From: Gammaproteobacteria bacterium
Lineage (GTDB): Bacteria; Pseudomonadota; Gammaproteobacteria; Steroidobacterales; Steroidobacteraceae
Direction of reading: 5' to 3'
Length of the DNA stretch: 45,054 nt
NCBI GenBank assembly: GCA_028293725.1
Contig: JAQGOE010000024.1
Span: 1 to 45,054 of the forward strand
The translations under genes and the position numbers were made by a program. The notes below the pieces were generated by a model. It saw nothing but the letters and a program-made list of their open reading frames with translations. It was not told where the DNA came from and did no database searches. Positions 16,858-24,248 of the stretch are shown piece by piece (within the stretch, counting starts at the first letter, position 1; each line of letters starts with the position of its first letter).

Positions 16858-17930
16858 TGGATCACCGCCACCGGTCTGTCCCTGCGACGGGATAACGGAA
16901 TGTCTTCCTCCAGCCAATCGTTCAGCTTCCCGACGCCTTCCTGGGGCGAGGTGCGGGGTCTCCAGCCGGTCGCTGTCGAGAAGCGCGTCGTGTCGGTAAC
17001 ATAGTAGCGCTGGTCACCCCCGCGCCACGGAGCAAACGAAGTGCGTGCCTGCAGTCCGTACTGCTCATTCATCAGCGCCACGAGCTCTAGCAGGCTGAGC
17101 GTGTTGGCCGTCCCCCCACCGATATTGAAAGCGTGTCCCGCGAGCCGCGCGATGTTATTCCGTGCCAGCAGAAACGCCTCCACCAGATCGCCCACATACA
17201 ACACATCGCGCACCTGGCAGCCATCTCCGAAAATAGTCACCGGCGAGAGAGCGCGCGCGCGGATCAGAAAATGCGCGACCCAGCCCTGGTCTTCATTCCC
17301 GAACTGGTGCGGCCCGTAAATACAACTCATGCGGAACACCACCGCCGGTAACCCGAACGAGCGCGCGTAATCCAACACGTACTGATCGGCGGCCCCCTTC
17401 GAGCAGCCGTAGGGACTGTGGAATTCCAAAGTGCGCGATTCGCCAATGCCATGCTCCCGCACCCGCTGGTTCCCCGGTACATATCGCAGGCCCTTCTTGT
17501 GTAGCGCGACGTCGGACAACGCGCCGTAAACCTTGTTGGTGGACGTGAAAATGACAGTAGGCGCCGGACTCCTCTGGCGCGCCGCTTCGAGCACGTTGAG
17601 GGTGCCGCGGGCGTTGATTTCAAAATCCTGCAAGGGGGACTCGAGGCTCGTGGTGACCGCTACTTGCGCTGCAAGATGGTAGATCTCCCCAGCCCGCTCC
17701 ACCGCGCGAGCTACCGCGCCAGCGTCACGGATGTCGGCGACCTCGATCTCGAGGCGCTGCGGATACTGCTGCTGCAGCCGCCGCACATTGTTGCGCACAC
17801 CCGGCCGTGACAGATTGTCGAACACCAACACCCGGCGGCCCTCCGACAGCAGCCGCCGCGCCAGATTACTGCCGACAAAGCCGGCCCCGCCCGTAATCAA
17901 AGCGACGGGCTCGCCTGCGAGCGGGCTCAT
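16854..17930 (-). CDS. NAD-dependent epimerase, CDP-paratose/tyvelose 2-epimerase-like
   Basis: A 358-residue extended SDR. The cofactor motif is ITGGAGFVGSNLARRL, the catalytic Tyr and Lys are in SPYGCSKGAADQY, and the upstream Ser/Thr is in FTSTNKVYG. The blocks HKKGLRYVP, the GCSKGAADQYVLDYAR run and YGPHQFGNEDQGWVAHF resemble the CDP-tyvelose/CDP-paratose 2-epimerase group more than UDP-galactose 4-epimerases. It should change a stereocentre of an NDP-sugar, but the true substrate cannot be named. ATGA overlap with the upstream epimerase and with the zinc-dehydrogenase downstream shows tight coupling. No CDP-sugar 4,6-dehydratase is in the window, so literal CDP-tyvelose synthesis is unlikely from this locus alone. 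Confidence 0.82.
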   Translation of the reverse strand: MSPLAGEPVALITGGAGFVGSNLARRLLSEGRRVLVFDNLSRPGVRNNVRRLQQQYPQRLEIEVADIRDAGAVARAVERAGEIYHLAAQVAVTTSLESPLQDFEINARGTLNVLEAARQRSPAPTVIFTSTNKVYGALSDVALHKKGLRYVPGNQRVREHGIGESRTLEFHSPYGCSKGAADQYVLDYARSFGLPAVVFRMSCIYGPHQFGNEDQGWVAHFLIRARALSPVTIFGDGCQVRDVLYVGDLVEAFLLARNNIARLAGHAFNIGGGTANTLSLLELVALMNEQYGLQARTSFAPWRGGDQRYYVTDTTRFSTATGWRPRTSPQEGVGKLNDWLEEDIPLSRRRDRPVAVIQ

Positions 17931-19051
17931 GCGACCAGCCCGTGCCGGCGCAGCTCGCTCTCCGCGGCCGCCGAGCGATCCTCATCCACCCGTCCCTCGA
18001 GCCAGGTCCCCAATCCTTCCAACCCCGCTTCGAGCGCGATGCGCGGCCGGTAGCCGAGAACGCTCGTCGCCTTGGAAATGTCCGCGAAACAATTGCGGAT
18101 ATCGCCGGCGCGGTAATTACCGGACACCTGGGGCGCGAGATGCGCTTTACCCAACACTTTCCCCAGTCGCTGCGCGATCTCCAACACACTGTAAGGCTGG
18201 CCGCCGCCGATATTGAACACCCCATCCCGCGCCGCCGAATTCTCGAGCGCCAGCACACACCCGGCCGCGAGATCGCGCACATGGACGAAGTCCCGTCTCT
18301 GCCCGCCATCCTCGAAAATGACGGGCGCGCGGCCATTGAGATATCGGGCAGCGAAAATCGCGAGCATCCCCGTGTACGGGTTCGACAGCGCCTGCCGCTC
18401 GCCATACACGTTGAAGAAACGCAGTGCCGTGACCGGAACGTCGTATGCCCGCCCGAACAACAGGCACATCATCTCCTGGTCATACTTGGAGAGCGCGTAA
18501 ATCGACTCCGGCATCGGCACCTTATCTTCCGGCGTTGCCACGGGCTCGAGCGCTCCCCCCTGCGCATCGCACAGATCCCAGCGACCGGACTTCAACTGCT
18601 CGACCGACCTGGGTCGTGGCGCAGACGCCATGCCGCTGCTGTCGCGGTACAACCCCTCCCCGTAAATACTCATACTGGAAGCGACGACGAGCTTGCGAAC
18701 CGGATGGCCCAGGAGCGCCTCCAGTAGAACCGCCGTCCCGCGATTGTTGACGTCCACGTACCTTTCGATCTCGTACATGCTCTGCCCGACACCGACTGCT
18801 GAGGCGAAGTGGTAGACGGCCTCGACGCCGGCGAGCGCACGCTCCACATCGCTAGGGTTACGTACGTCGCCTTCGATAGCCTCCACCTCCGAAGCCAGAT
18901 ACTGCGGAAATCGGCGCTCGCCGCCGTGCACCTGCTCGTTGAGATTGTCGAGCACCCGCACGCGATAGCCCTTCGCCAGGAGGGCATCGGCCACGTGCGA
19001 GCCGATGAATCCGGCACCGCCGGTAATGAGGACTCTGCTACTGCCTGACAT
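17927..19051 (-). CDS. NAD-dependent sugar epimerase, dTDP-L-rhamnose 4-epimerase-like
   Basis: A 374-residue extended SDR. Cofactor motif VLITGGAGFIGSHVADALL; substrate/catalytic motifs VVASSMSIYGEG and YALSKYDQEMM (Tyr185, Lys189). The insertion around residues 150-180 (EQLKSGRWDL, LEPVATPEDKVP) and the blocks FNVYGERQALSNPYTGMLAIF and FEDGGQRRDFVHVRDLA are characteristic of the dTDP-L-rhamnose 4-epimerase-like group. Proteins of that group often have a CPxC pair in the insertion; here only one Cys (161) remains. The start ATG 19051 has AGGAGA upstream, inside the end of the UXS gene (14-base overlap). Precise substrate unknown. Confidence 0.82.
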   Translation of the reverse strand: MSGSSRVLITGGAGFIGSHVADALLAKGYRVRVLDNLNEQVHGGERRFPQYLASEVEAIEGDVRNPSDVERALAGVEAVYHFASAVGVGQSMYEIERYVDVNNRGTAVLLEALLGHPVRKLVVASSMSIYGEGLYRDSSGMASAPRPRSVEQLKSGRWDLCDAQGGALEPVATPEDKVPMPESIYALSKYDQEMMCLLFGRAYDVPVTALRFFNVYGERQALSNPYTGMLAIFAARYLNGRAPVIFEDGGQRRDFVHVRDLAAGCVLALENSAARDGVFNIGGGQPYSVLEIAQRLGKVLGKAHLAPQVSGNYRAGDIRNCFADISKATSVLGYRPRIALEAGLEGLGTWLEGRVDEDRSAAAESELRRHGLVA

Positions 19052-20123
19052 CACTGATCTCCTGAATGCTCGGAGCGAGCGCGGGAGTTTCCGGGACGGC
19101 TGTCGACGTGGCACGCCCACCCCTGGGCCGTGCTACTTTTGTCCGCTTGCGCATGCGAGTGAGCTCCCGACCCAACATCCGATCGAAATAGGCGATGGTA
19201 CGGGACAGCCCCACGCGCAACGGTACAAGAGGCCGCCAGTTGAGTTGTTGTGCGGCGAGCTCGATATTCGGACACCGTTGCCGTGGATCGTCGTGCGGCA
19301 GGGGCCGGAAAACCACGCGCGAGCGCGACCCGGTGAGCTCGATGACCAGCTCGGCGAGTTCCTGCACCGTGAACTCCTGCGGATTGCCGAGATTCATCGG
19401 ACTTCGGACCTCGCGTGGCGCATCCATGAAGGCCAGCAGCCCCTCGATCAGATCATCGACATAACAGAAAGAGCGCGTCTGCTCCCCGTTTCCGTAAATC
19501 GTGAGCGGCTGAGCGCGCAGCGCCTGCACGATAAAGTTGGACACCACGCGCCCATCCCTGATTTGCATGCCCGGGCCGTACGTGTTGAAAATACGCGCCA
19601 CCCGCACGTCCACCTCATGCTTGCGCTGATAATCGAAGCAGAGGCTTTCCGCGCAGCGCTTCCCTTCGTCATAACACGCGCGTAACCCTGTCGGATTGAC
19701 GTGGCCCCAGTAGCTTTCAGTCTGCGGATGAACTGCGGGATCACCATAGACCTCACTCGTCGAGGCCTGCAGGAGTGGCACGCCGGCGCGACGGGCGGTT
19801 TCCAGCAAGTTATATGTGCCGCGCACACTCGTCATCGTGGTCTGGATGGGGTCGGCCTGGTAATGCACCGGGGAAGCGGGACAGGCGAGATTGAAAATCC
19901 CGGCCACGACCCCCAGGTCGAGCGGTTCGCTGATGTCGTGTACCTGCAGGCAGAACCGCTCGTGCTCCACGAGAGGAGTGATGTTCGTCAACTCGCCAGT
20001 CATGAGATTATCCACACACAACACCGCGCGCTGGCGCTCGATGAGGCGCCCACACAGGTGAGAGCCCAGAAACCCCGCTCCCCCTGCCACCAACAGGGGT
20101 GCTGACTGCGCTTTAGCGACCAT
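19038..20123 (-). CDS. uxs: UDP-glucuronate decarboxylase (UDP-xylose synthase)
   Basis: A 361-residue extended SDR that decarboxylates UDP-glucuronic acid to UDP-xylose. The cofactor motif is GGAGFLGSHLCGRL. The UXS hallmark is ACYDEGKRCAESL with catalytic Tyr151 and Lys155, and TSEVYGDP, ARIFNTYGPGMQ, VVSNFIVQAL and NLGNPQEFTVQELAEL are all diagnostic. The N-terminal transmembrane segment of animal UXS is absent, as in soluble bacterial enzymes. The C-terminal 45 residues are basic then Pro/Ala-rich and probably disordered. AAGGG sits seven bases before the ATG. It supplies the UDP-xylose that suggests at least one glycosyltransferase in the operon uses xylose. No UDP-glucose 6-dehydrogenase is in the window, so UDP-glucuronate must come from elsewhere. 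Confidence 0.92.
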   Translation of the reverse strand: MVAKAQSAPLLVAGGAGFLGSHLCGRLIERQRAVLCVDNLMTGELTNITPLVEHERFCLQVHDISEPLDLGVVAGIFNLACPASPVHYQADPIQTTMTSVRGTYNLLETARRAGVPLLQASTSEVYGDPAVHPQTESYWGHVNPTGLRACYDEGKRCAESLCFDYQRKHEVDVRVARIFNTYGPGMQIRDGRVVSNFIVQALRAQPLTIYGNGEQTRSFCYVDDLIEGLLAFMDAPREVRSPMNLGNPQEFTVQELAELVIELTGSRSRVVFRPLPHDDPRQRCPNIELAAQQLNWRPLVPLRVGLSRTIAYFDRMLGRELTRMRKRTKVARPRGGRATSTAVPETPALAPSIQEISDVRQ

Positions 20124-20198
20124 GTATTACCCTTTCTCTCATTGAGACTCTGTGTGTCATGGCGTCCTCACCGCTCTCTTTGCCGTTCCCGTTCAAAA

Positions 20199-21143
20199 CT
20201 ACACAGCCGCACGCGCACCCGCCGGGCCGTCCACTGAGCACTTCGCCGCGCTATCCGCCGCGTAGCGCCGAATCATGCGGGCGCAGAATTCAGCGAATTC
20301 CTCGACTTGCAGTGGCGGACTCGTATGATGTGGGCGCACCCCCCGCGACTCGGGCGTGAAGCAGAACGTCACCGTGACGTCGAATTCCTCGAGCGCCCGC
20401 ATCTGACAATCGAACCACTCGAGCGCATTCGGGCGCAAACTGTCAGCCCAGCTCAGACCCGTACGCACGTGTCGCACACCTAGCCGGCGCAGCCAGCGGA
20501 TGGCGTGCTCCAGGCGATGATCCTCGAAATGAAACCATTGGCAGATCCCGAGCTCCGGCGTGAATTCGCGAAAATGGGCGGCCGCGGGTTTCGCGCTGCC
20601 ATCCTCGCGCAGCAGCCCCATATGAAAGTGGCGGTAATACGCGGACCCTTCCGCCTCCCGGTGACGCGTCGTCGCCGGCCAGGCCCGGGGTAAATCGAAC
20701 AGGCTGTACCAGTGAATGCGTTCGACGCGGCCCCGCAGCAACTGCGCCGTGCGCCGCAGACCGAACTCCTGCACCTCGTCCGCGCCGAAGGTCGAGACGC
20801 CCACCTCCGAGACCCACAGCGGCAGATCAGTCACCGCACGGATCTCCGCGAGTTTCTCGGGCCACTCCCCGATCTGCCAGTGATTCCAGTCGAGCGGAAA
20901 GCCATGCACCGCCACGGCGTCGATTTCTGCCAGAACTCCCTGCCGCTGCATGCGGCCGATGAACAGCGGATCGATCGGCGAGATACCGCCCAGCACGCGC
21001 GGCAATCGTGGGTTCTCCGTCGCGATCGCGCGGGCCGCCAGAACCGTCATGTTGGAGAAAATCCGCCACTCGGGATCGCACTCGGTAAAATCCCAGTGCG
21101 ACTTGTTATTCGGCTCGTTCCAGAGCATTGCAGCTTCGATCAC
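20199..21143 (-). CDS. Clan GH-A glycosidase-like protein with circularly permuted barrel (beta-xylosidase-like)
   Basis: A 314-residue TIM-barrel protein. It begins at strand beta4 with the acid/base motif WNEPNNKSHWDF (Glu10). Strand 5 is RVLGGISP, strand 6 IDAVAVHGFP, strand 7 PLWVSEVGVS with the nucleophile Glu113, and strand 8 IHWYSLFDLP, then a typical last helix (MGLLREDGSAKPA). Only after this comes what is normally the N-terminal part: ELGICQWFHFED (beta1, about 198-205), VRHVRTGLSWAD (beta2), FDVTVTFCFTP (beta3) and EFAEFCARMIRRYA. The order is thus beta4-8 then beta1-3. GTG 21143 with GAGAGAGG six bases upstream sets the start, and the 85-base gap to the upstream gene cannot hide beta1-3. 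Both catalytic glutamates are present. Substrate is unknown; a beta-xyloside or inositol glycoside is suggested by the neighbours. Confidence 0.8.
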   Translation of the reverse strand: MIEAAMLWNEPNNKSHWDFTECDPEWRIFSNMTVLAARAIATENPRLPRVLGGISPIDPLFIGRMQRQGVLAEIDAVAVHGFPLDWNHWQIGEWPEKLAEIRAVTDLPLWVSEVGVSTFGADEVQEFGLRRTAQLLRGRVERIHWYSLFDLPRAWPATTRHREAEGSAYYRHFHMGLLREDGSAKPAAAHFREFTPELGICQWFHFEDHRLEHAIRWLRRLGVRHVRTGLSWADSLRPNALEWFDCQMRALEEFDVTVTFCFTPESRGVRPHHTSPPLQVEEFAEFCARMIRRYAADSAAKCSVDGPAGARAAV

Positions 21144-21228
21144 GCTCGACCTCTCTCTCAGGCGGTGTCCCACCCAGGCGGGAGCCTTCGAAGCAACTTA
21201 CATGCCCTGGCGAAAAGTAACATCAAAG

Positions 21229-22098
21229 TTAGCTGACGCACTCCGCCAACGCGAGCGCCAGGGCCGTGTCGTCACCGATCAACACCGGTTCGCTCCAGAG
21301 AGCCAGGGCGCCCGCGCCCGCCGCTCCTGGCCCTGCGCCGCCCGCCCCGAAATCCAACAATGTCTCCCAGCGCGAATTGCGCAACACCAGGGCGCGGCAG
21401 TTCGCCGCTTGCAGCAGCACGAGACCGGCGGCCACATCCCACAGCGCGGGCCGCGGGATCGAGGCGAATCTCAGCAGCCCGGCGGCGACGAACGCGCATT
21501 CGAGCGTGGCGCACCCGAGCACACGCGTGTCCCACGACCTGCAATACTCCGGAGTGCGGCCCGGCTCTGCCGCGAGCCCGCGCCGCATGTCGGACGCTCG
21601 TCTGTTGAGAGTGCGTCCCTCAAATCGCAGTGGCCCGCCCAGGCTTGCGTGGTAAACCCCAGGCGCCAGCGCATGAGTGGCAGCACACCAGATCGCCCCG
21701 GCAATCGGGCGCCCGTGAAACAGCACGCCCACGGAGCAACCGAACAGAGGCAACCCGTTGATGAAGTTGGTTGTTCCGTCGACGGGATCAATCACCCAAG
21801 TAAACGGCGTTGCGTAAGCGGGCGCGAATCCCTGCTCCTCTCCTATCACAGCGTGATCCGGAAAAGTCGCGGCCAGCCGTGCGCGCAGCAGCGACTCGAC
21901 CGCCTTGTCGACGTGGCTCACCGGGTTGCTATTCCAGGCGCGCCCCGCCGCCGGCGGCTTGAACTGCACCGCCAGGTTCTCGTCGCGGACCGTGCCGATG
22001 TACTCGCCGGCGCTTCTTACCAGTTGCACAGCCGTCCGCTCCAACACCTCTTTGGCGCGGTGGAGCATATCGGACGTTTCGAGCCTGTCACTGTTCAT
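21229..22098 (-). CDS. Inositol monophosphatase family protein
   Basis: A 289-residue Mg-dependent phosphatase of the IMPase/SuhB/CysQ fold. Metal-site motifs are all present: GEEQG (first Glu), WVIDPVDGTTNFINGLP (the DPxDGT signature) and WDVAAGLVLL (the distal WDxAAG signature). It should hydrolyse inositol-1(3)-phosphate to myo-inositol, which pairs it with ino1 at the far end of the same operon. ATG 22098 gives a normal N-terminus; the in-frame start at 22158 would add 20 atypical residues and ATG 22068 is a shorter option. An Ala/Gly-rich loop near residues 245-260 is unusual but harmless. As the first gene of the operon it follows a 388-base divergent intergenic region. SuhB-type or other sugar phosphatase activity is the alternative. 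Confidence 0.88.
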   Translation of the reverse strand: MNSDRLETSDMLHRAKEVLERTAVQLVRSAGEYIGTVRDENLAVQFKPPAAGRAWNSNPVSHVDKAVESLLRARLAATFPDHAVIGEEQGFAPAYATPFTWVIDPVDGTTNFINGLPLFGCSVGVLFHGRPIAGAIWCAATHALAPGVYHASLGGPLRFEGRTLNRRASDMRRGLAAEPGRTPEYCRSWDTRVLGCATLECAFVAAGLLRFASIPRPALWDVAAGLVLLQAANCRALVLRNSRWETLLDFGAGGAGPGAAGAGALALWSEPVLIGDDTALALALAECVS

Positions 22099-22246
22099 AC
22101 ATGCCGCAGCGCAAGGCTCATACCGGACGGCGGCGCGGCGACGGCCGGCTTCACACAAACAAACACAGAGCGCTCACGAGAACGTCGCGGAGTACGTCAC
22201 GCATGACTTACCTGTCCCGAACATAGCACAGAGCCGCTTGAACTCT

Positions 22247-22263
22247 CTTAAACCTAAGTTAAG
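22247..22263. promoter_or_regulatory. AT-rich inverted repeat, possible operator
   Basis: CTTAA and TTAAG arms are separated by seven bases inside an otherwise GC-rich region, about 150 bases upstream of the inositol monophosphatase start. It may be an operator for the long operon. Short arms make this a weak call. Confidence 0.3.
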
Positions 22264-22456
22264 TCCGCGCGGGTTTTCTCTGCAGTCCGGCGGCATGCCC
22301 CTCTATTGCGCTCTTGCCCGTTGCAAACTACGTCGTCTGTTGGAAACTATTACAAGCTGACATGGCGGCCGGCCTTGGTGCCCCTGCGCCACATGCGATG
22401 TCTTAGCAGATAGCGCCGCCGGACCTCCATCCCCGATGCGGCGTTAGTCCCGTAGC

Positions 22457-22462
22457 TATAAC
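22457..22462 (+). promoter_or_regulatory. Possible -10 box (TATAAC) of the GT9-like gene
   Basis: TATAAC matches the sigma-70 -10 consensus at 5 of 6 positions and lies 25 bases before the ATG. No good -35 hexamer is found at 16-18 bases, so an activator may be needed. Confidence 0.3.
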
Positions 22463-22486
22463 CTCTGCTGTGCTAAACGCTCCGCC

Positions 22487-23470
22487 ATGTATGACCTGAC
22501 ATCACCCCAACTCGCAGCTCTCTGGGAAGGACACATGCGCACCGGCGACTGGGAAGCGGCGTGGCGTGTGAGCGACAGGCTGTTACTGCGCCGCCGGCAT
22601 GAGCGCCTCGGCCGCCCGCTACCCCGCCACCTCCAGTCCGTATGGAATGGGGAGTCGCTCGCTGGAAAGCGTGTCCTCGTGCGCTGCTATCACGGCCTGG
22701 GCGACACTATTCAATTCATTCGTTTTATAGCGCCGCTGCGCCGGCGCGCTCACAACGTCATCCTATGGGCGCAGCCTCAGCTCCTGCCGCTGTTGGATAC
22801 CGTACCGGGGATCGATACCCTACTGCCCCTGCATGACGGGGTACCCGCTGCCGAATATGACGTCGATATCGAGATCATGGAATTGCCATATGCGTTGCGA
22901 ATTACGCTCGATACCCTGCCCGCCGCCGTTCCTTATGTTGGCCGGAGCACTAGGGCGGCGCCCCGGGAGACTGACTCACGCCCTCACGTCGGTCTAGTGT
23001 GGCAATCCGGTACCTGGGATCCGCGCCGCTCGGTCCCGCTCGAGCTCATCCAGCAGCTCACTGATATCAAGGAAATCCGCTGGAAGGTGTTACAGCGCGG
23101 CCCTGCGCTGGCGGCTTGGGCGGCACACCGCGCGGAGATTCCCGCCATCACCACCTTGATGGAGGAAGCCGCGCAACTGCGCGCCCTCGACCTGCTCATC
23201 AGCGTCGACACTTTGTCCGCTCACCTCGCGGGAGCTCTCGGCGTTCGCACCTGGACGTTGTTACCGGCCTCAGCCGATTGGCGCTGGATGGATGACCGCG
23301 AGGACACGCCCTGGTATCCGACCATGCGCTTGTTCCGACAGCCCGGACCGGGCGACTGGAAATCCGTGATCTTGCGCCTTCGCAAGGAACTGGAGCTGCT
23401 CTACCCACCGTGCGCCACACGCCGCCAGGTGTCACAGGAGCTCGCACAGATCCCCGACATTAGCCCCTGA
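22487..23470 (+). CDS. GT9-family (heptosyltransferase-like) glycosyltransferase
   Basis: A 327-residue protein of the GT9/ADP-heptose:LPS heptosyltransferase superfamily. The N-terminal domain has the block VLVRCYHGLGDTIQFIRFI, with the GLGDTI loop of the subfamily often fused to TPR repeats. The C-terminal domain has VGLVWQSGTWDPRRSVPLE (nucleotide-sugar-phosphate contact), an ISVDTLSAHLAGALGVRTW motif (the D-T-x-x-x-H-x-A-x-A-x-G signature) and a LLPASADWRW loop. The first 45 residues resemble a single TPR-like helical hairpin. It is divergent from the inositol operon and could add a further sugar to the same product or be independent. The donor need not be a heptose. Confidence 0.8.
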   Translation: MYDLTSPQLAALWEGHMRTGDWEAAWRVSDRLLLRRRHERLGRPLPRHLQSVWNGESLAGKRVLVRCYHGLGDTIQFIRFIAPLRRRAHNVILWAQPQLLPLLDTVPGIDTLLPLHDGVPAAEYDVDIEIMELPYALRITLDTLPAAVPYVGRSTRAAPRETDSRPHVGLVWQSGTWDPRRSVPLELIQQLTDIKEIRWKVLQRGPALAAWAAHRAEIPAITTLMEEAAQLRALDLLISVDTLSAHLAGALGVRTWTLLPASADWRWMDDREDTPWYPTMRLFRQPGPGDWKSVILRLRKELELLYPPCATRRQVSQELAQIPDISP

Positions 23471-23564
23471 CTCGGGCGCTACCCTGGCCGGACTTCAGGA
23501 TCAGGTCTGGCTCGATACGTCTACAATAGTCCGCACGCACCCAGAAGGACTAACGAGACGCCAC

Positions 23565-24041
23565 GTGGATAATCGCGCCCTACAAATCCTGAAAGCGACG
23601 GAAACTCACGCACCTCAGATCATGACGTGGTTTCCGGACGAACACAGTTGCCGCGTCTGGGGCGGCCCCGCATTTCGTTTCCCATTTACGCCCGAGACCT
23701 TTCTGACCGATTCCAAGCTCGCGGAACTCCCTTCCTACGTCCTGATCCGTGACCCCGCCGAACTGTGTGCCTTTGGCCAGTTCTACCTACGCGCGGGGCG
23801 GTGCCACCTCGGCCGCCTGGCCGTTGCGCCGACCCAGCGCGGCCGCGGCGTCGGCACCCACCTCATCCGAATGCTCATGCGAGAAGGCACGAAAACGCTG
23901 GGTGTAACCGAAAGCTCCCTGTTTGTTCACATCACCAACACATCCGCCCTGGCCCTCTACCAGCGTCTCGGATTCAAGTGCGCCTCATACCCAGAGCCCG
24001 ACCTCATGATTCCGGACAGCCACTACATGATTGCGTCATAA
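23565..24041 (+). CDS. GNAT family N-acetyltransferase
   Basis: A 158-residue acetyltransferase. Motif A is LGRLAVAPTQRGRGVGTHLIRMLM, with the acetyl-CoA pyrophosphate loop QRGRGVG; motif B is ALALYQRLGFK. The N-terminal half has the usual strand pair around FGQFYLRAGRCHLG. Acceptor (amino acid, peptide, antibiotic or sugar amine) is not predictable. The start is a GTG; AGAAGGA lies rather far upstream (15 bases), with a closer weak ACGAGA, and a TACAAT -10-like box is at 23522. It is separated by 94 bases from the GT9-like gene, so it is probably its own transcript. Confidence 0.85.
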   Translation: MDNRALQILKATETHAPQIMTWFPDEHSCRVWGGPAFRFPFTPETFLTDSKLAELPSYVLIRDPAELCAFGQFYLRAGRCHLGRLAVAPTQRGRGVGTHLIRMLMREGTKTLGVTESSLFVHITNTSALALYQRLGFKCASYPEPDLMIPDSHYMIAS

Positions 24042-24183
24042 GCGCGTCTGCGACCTGAACGGCTGGATCGAATGCAACACATGTATCCTCCACGCGACAT
24101 TCCGCTTTCTATTCCCTGACCCTTCCGCTGTGTCTGAAGTTAGATTCCCGCCGCGGTCGAAATAAATCTTCACCGCATGCTAA

Positions 24184-24199
24184 ACCGGCTCACGCCGGT
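24184..24199. promoter_or_regulatory. Short perfect hairpin ahead of the CHRD lipoprotein
   Basis: ACCGGC and GCCGGT arms enclose TCAC, in the 207-base gap between the acetyltransferase and the lipoprotein gene. There is no T-tract, so it may be a weak terminator or an mRNA leader hairpin. The rest of the gap shows nothing else certain. Confidence 0.35.
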
Positions 24200-24248
24200 A
24201 GGACACCTACGAGCACGTGGCACACAGTCGTAGTAAGGGAATTCTCCA

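Larger units (their letters stand above)
22099..22486. promoter_or_regulatory. Divergent intergenic region controlling the island
   Basis: These 388 bases lie between the first gene of the 13-gene minus-strand operon and the plus-strand GT9-like gene, so they must hold both promoters. I see no credible coding frame. Notable content is an AT-rich inverted repeat at 22247-22263 and a TATAAC box at 22457. No strong -35 box, riboswitch fold or CRP palindrome was found. Confidence 0.5.

Noticed and set aside
16854..17930. Literal annotation as CDP-tyvelose 2-epimerase in an O-antigen pathway
   Set aside because: No CDP-glucose pyrophosphorylase, 4,6-dehydratase or CDP-paratose synthase accompanies it; only the subfamily resemblance is kept.
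20199..21228. Idea that the glycosidase-like gene is a frameshifted normal GH-A gene
   Set aside because: The beta1-3 segments are present downstream in the same frame, the gap upstream is too short to hold another copy, and the start has a good ribosome site.
20950..22206. A 418-codon open frame on the plus strand across the glycosidase and phosphatase genes
   Set aside because: It is antisense to two genes with intact catalytic motifs, and its translation is Arg/Pro/Ser-rich with no recognisable domain.
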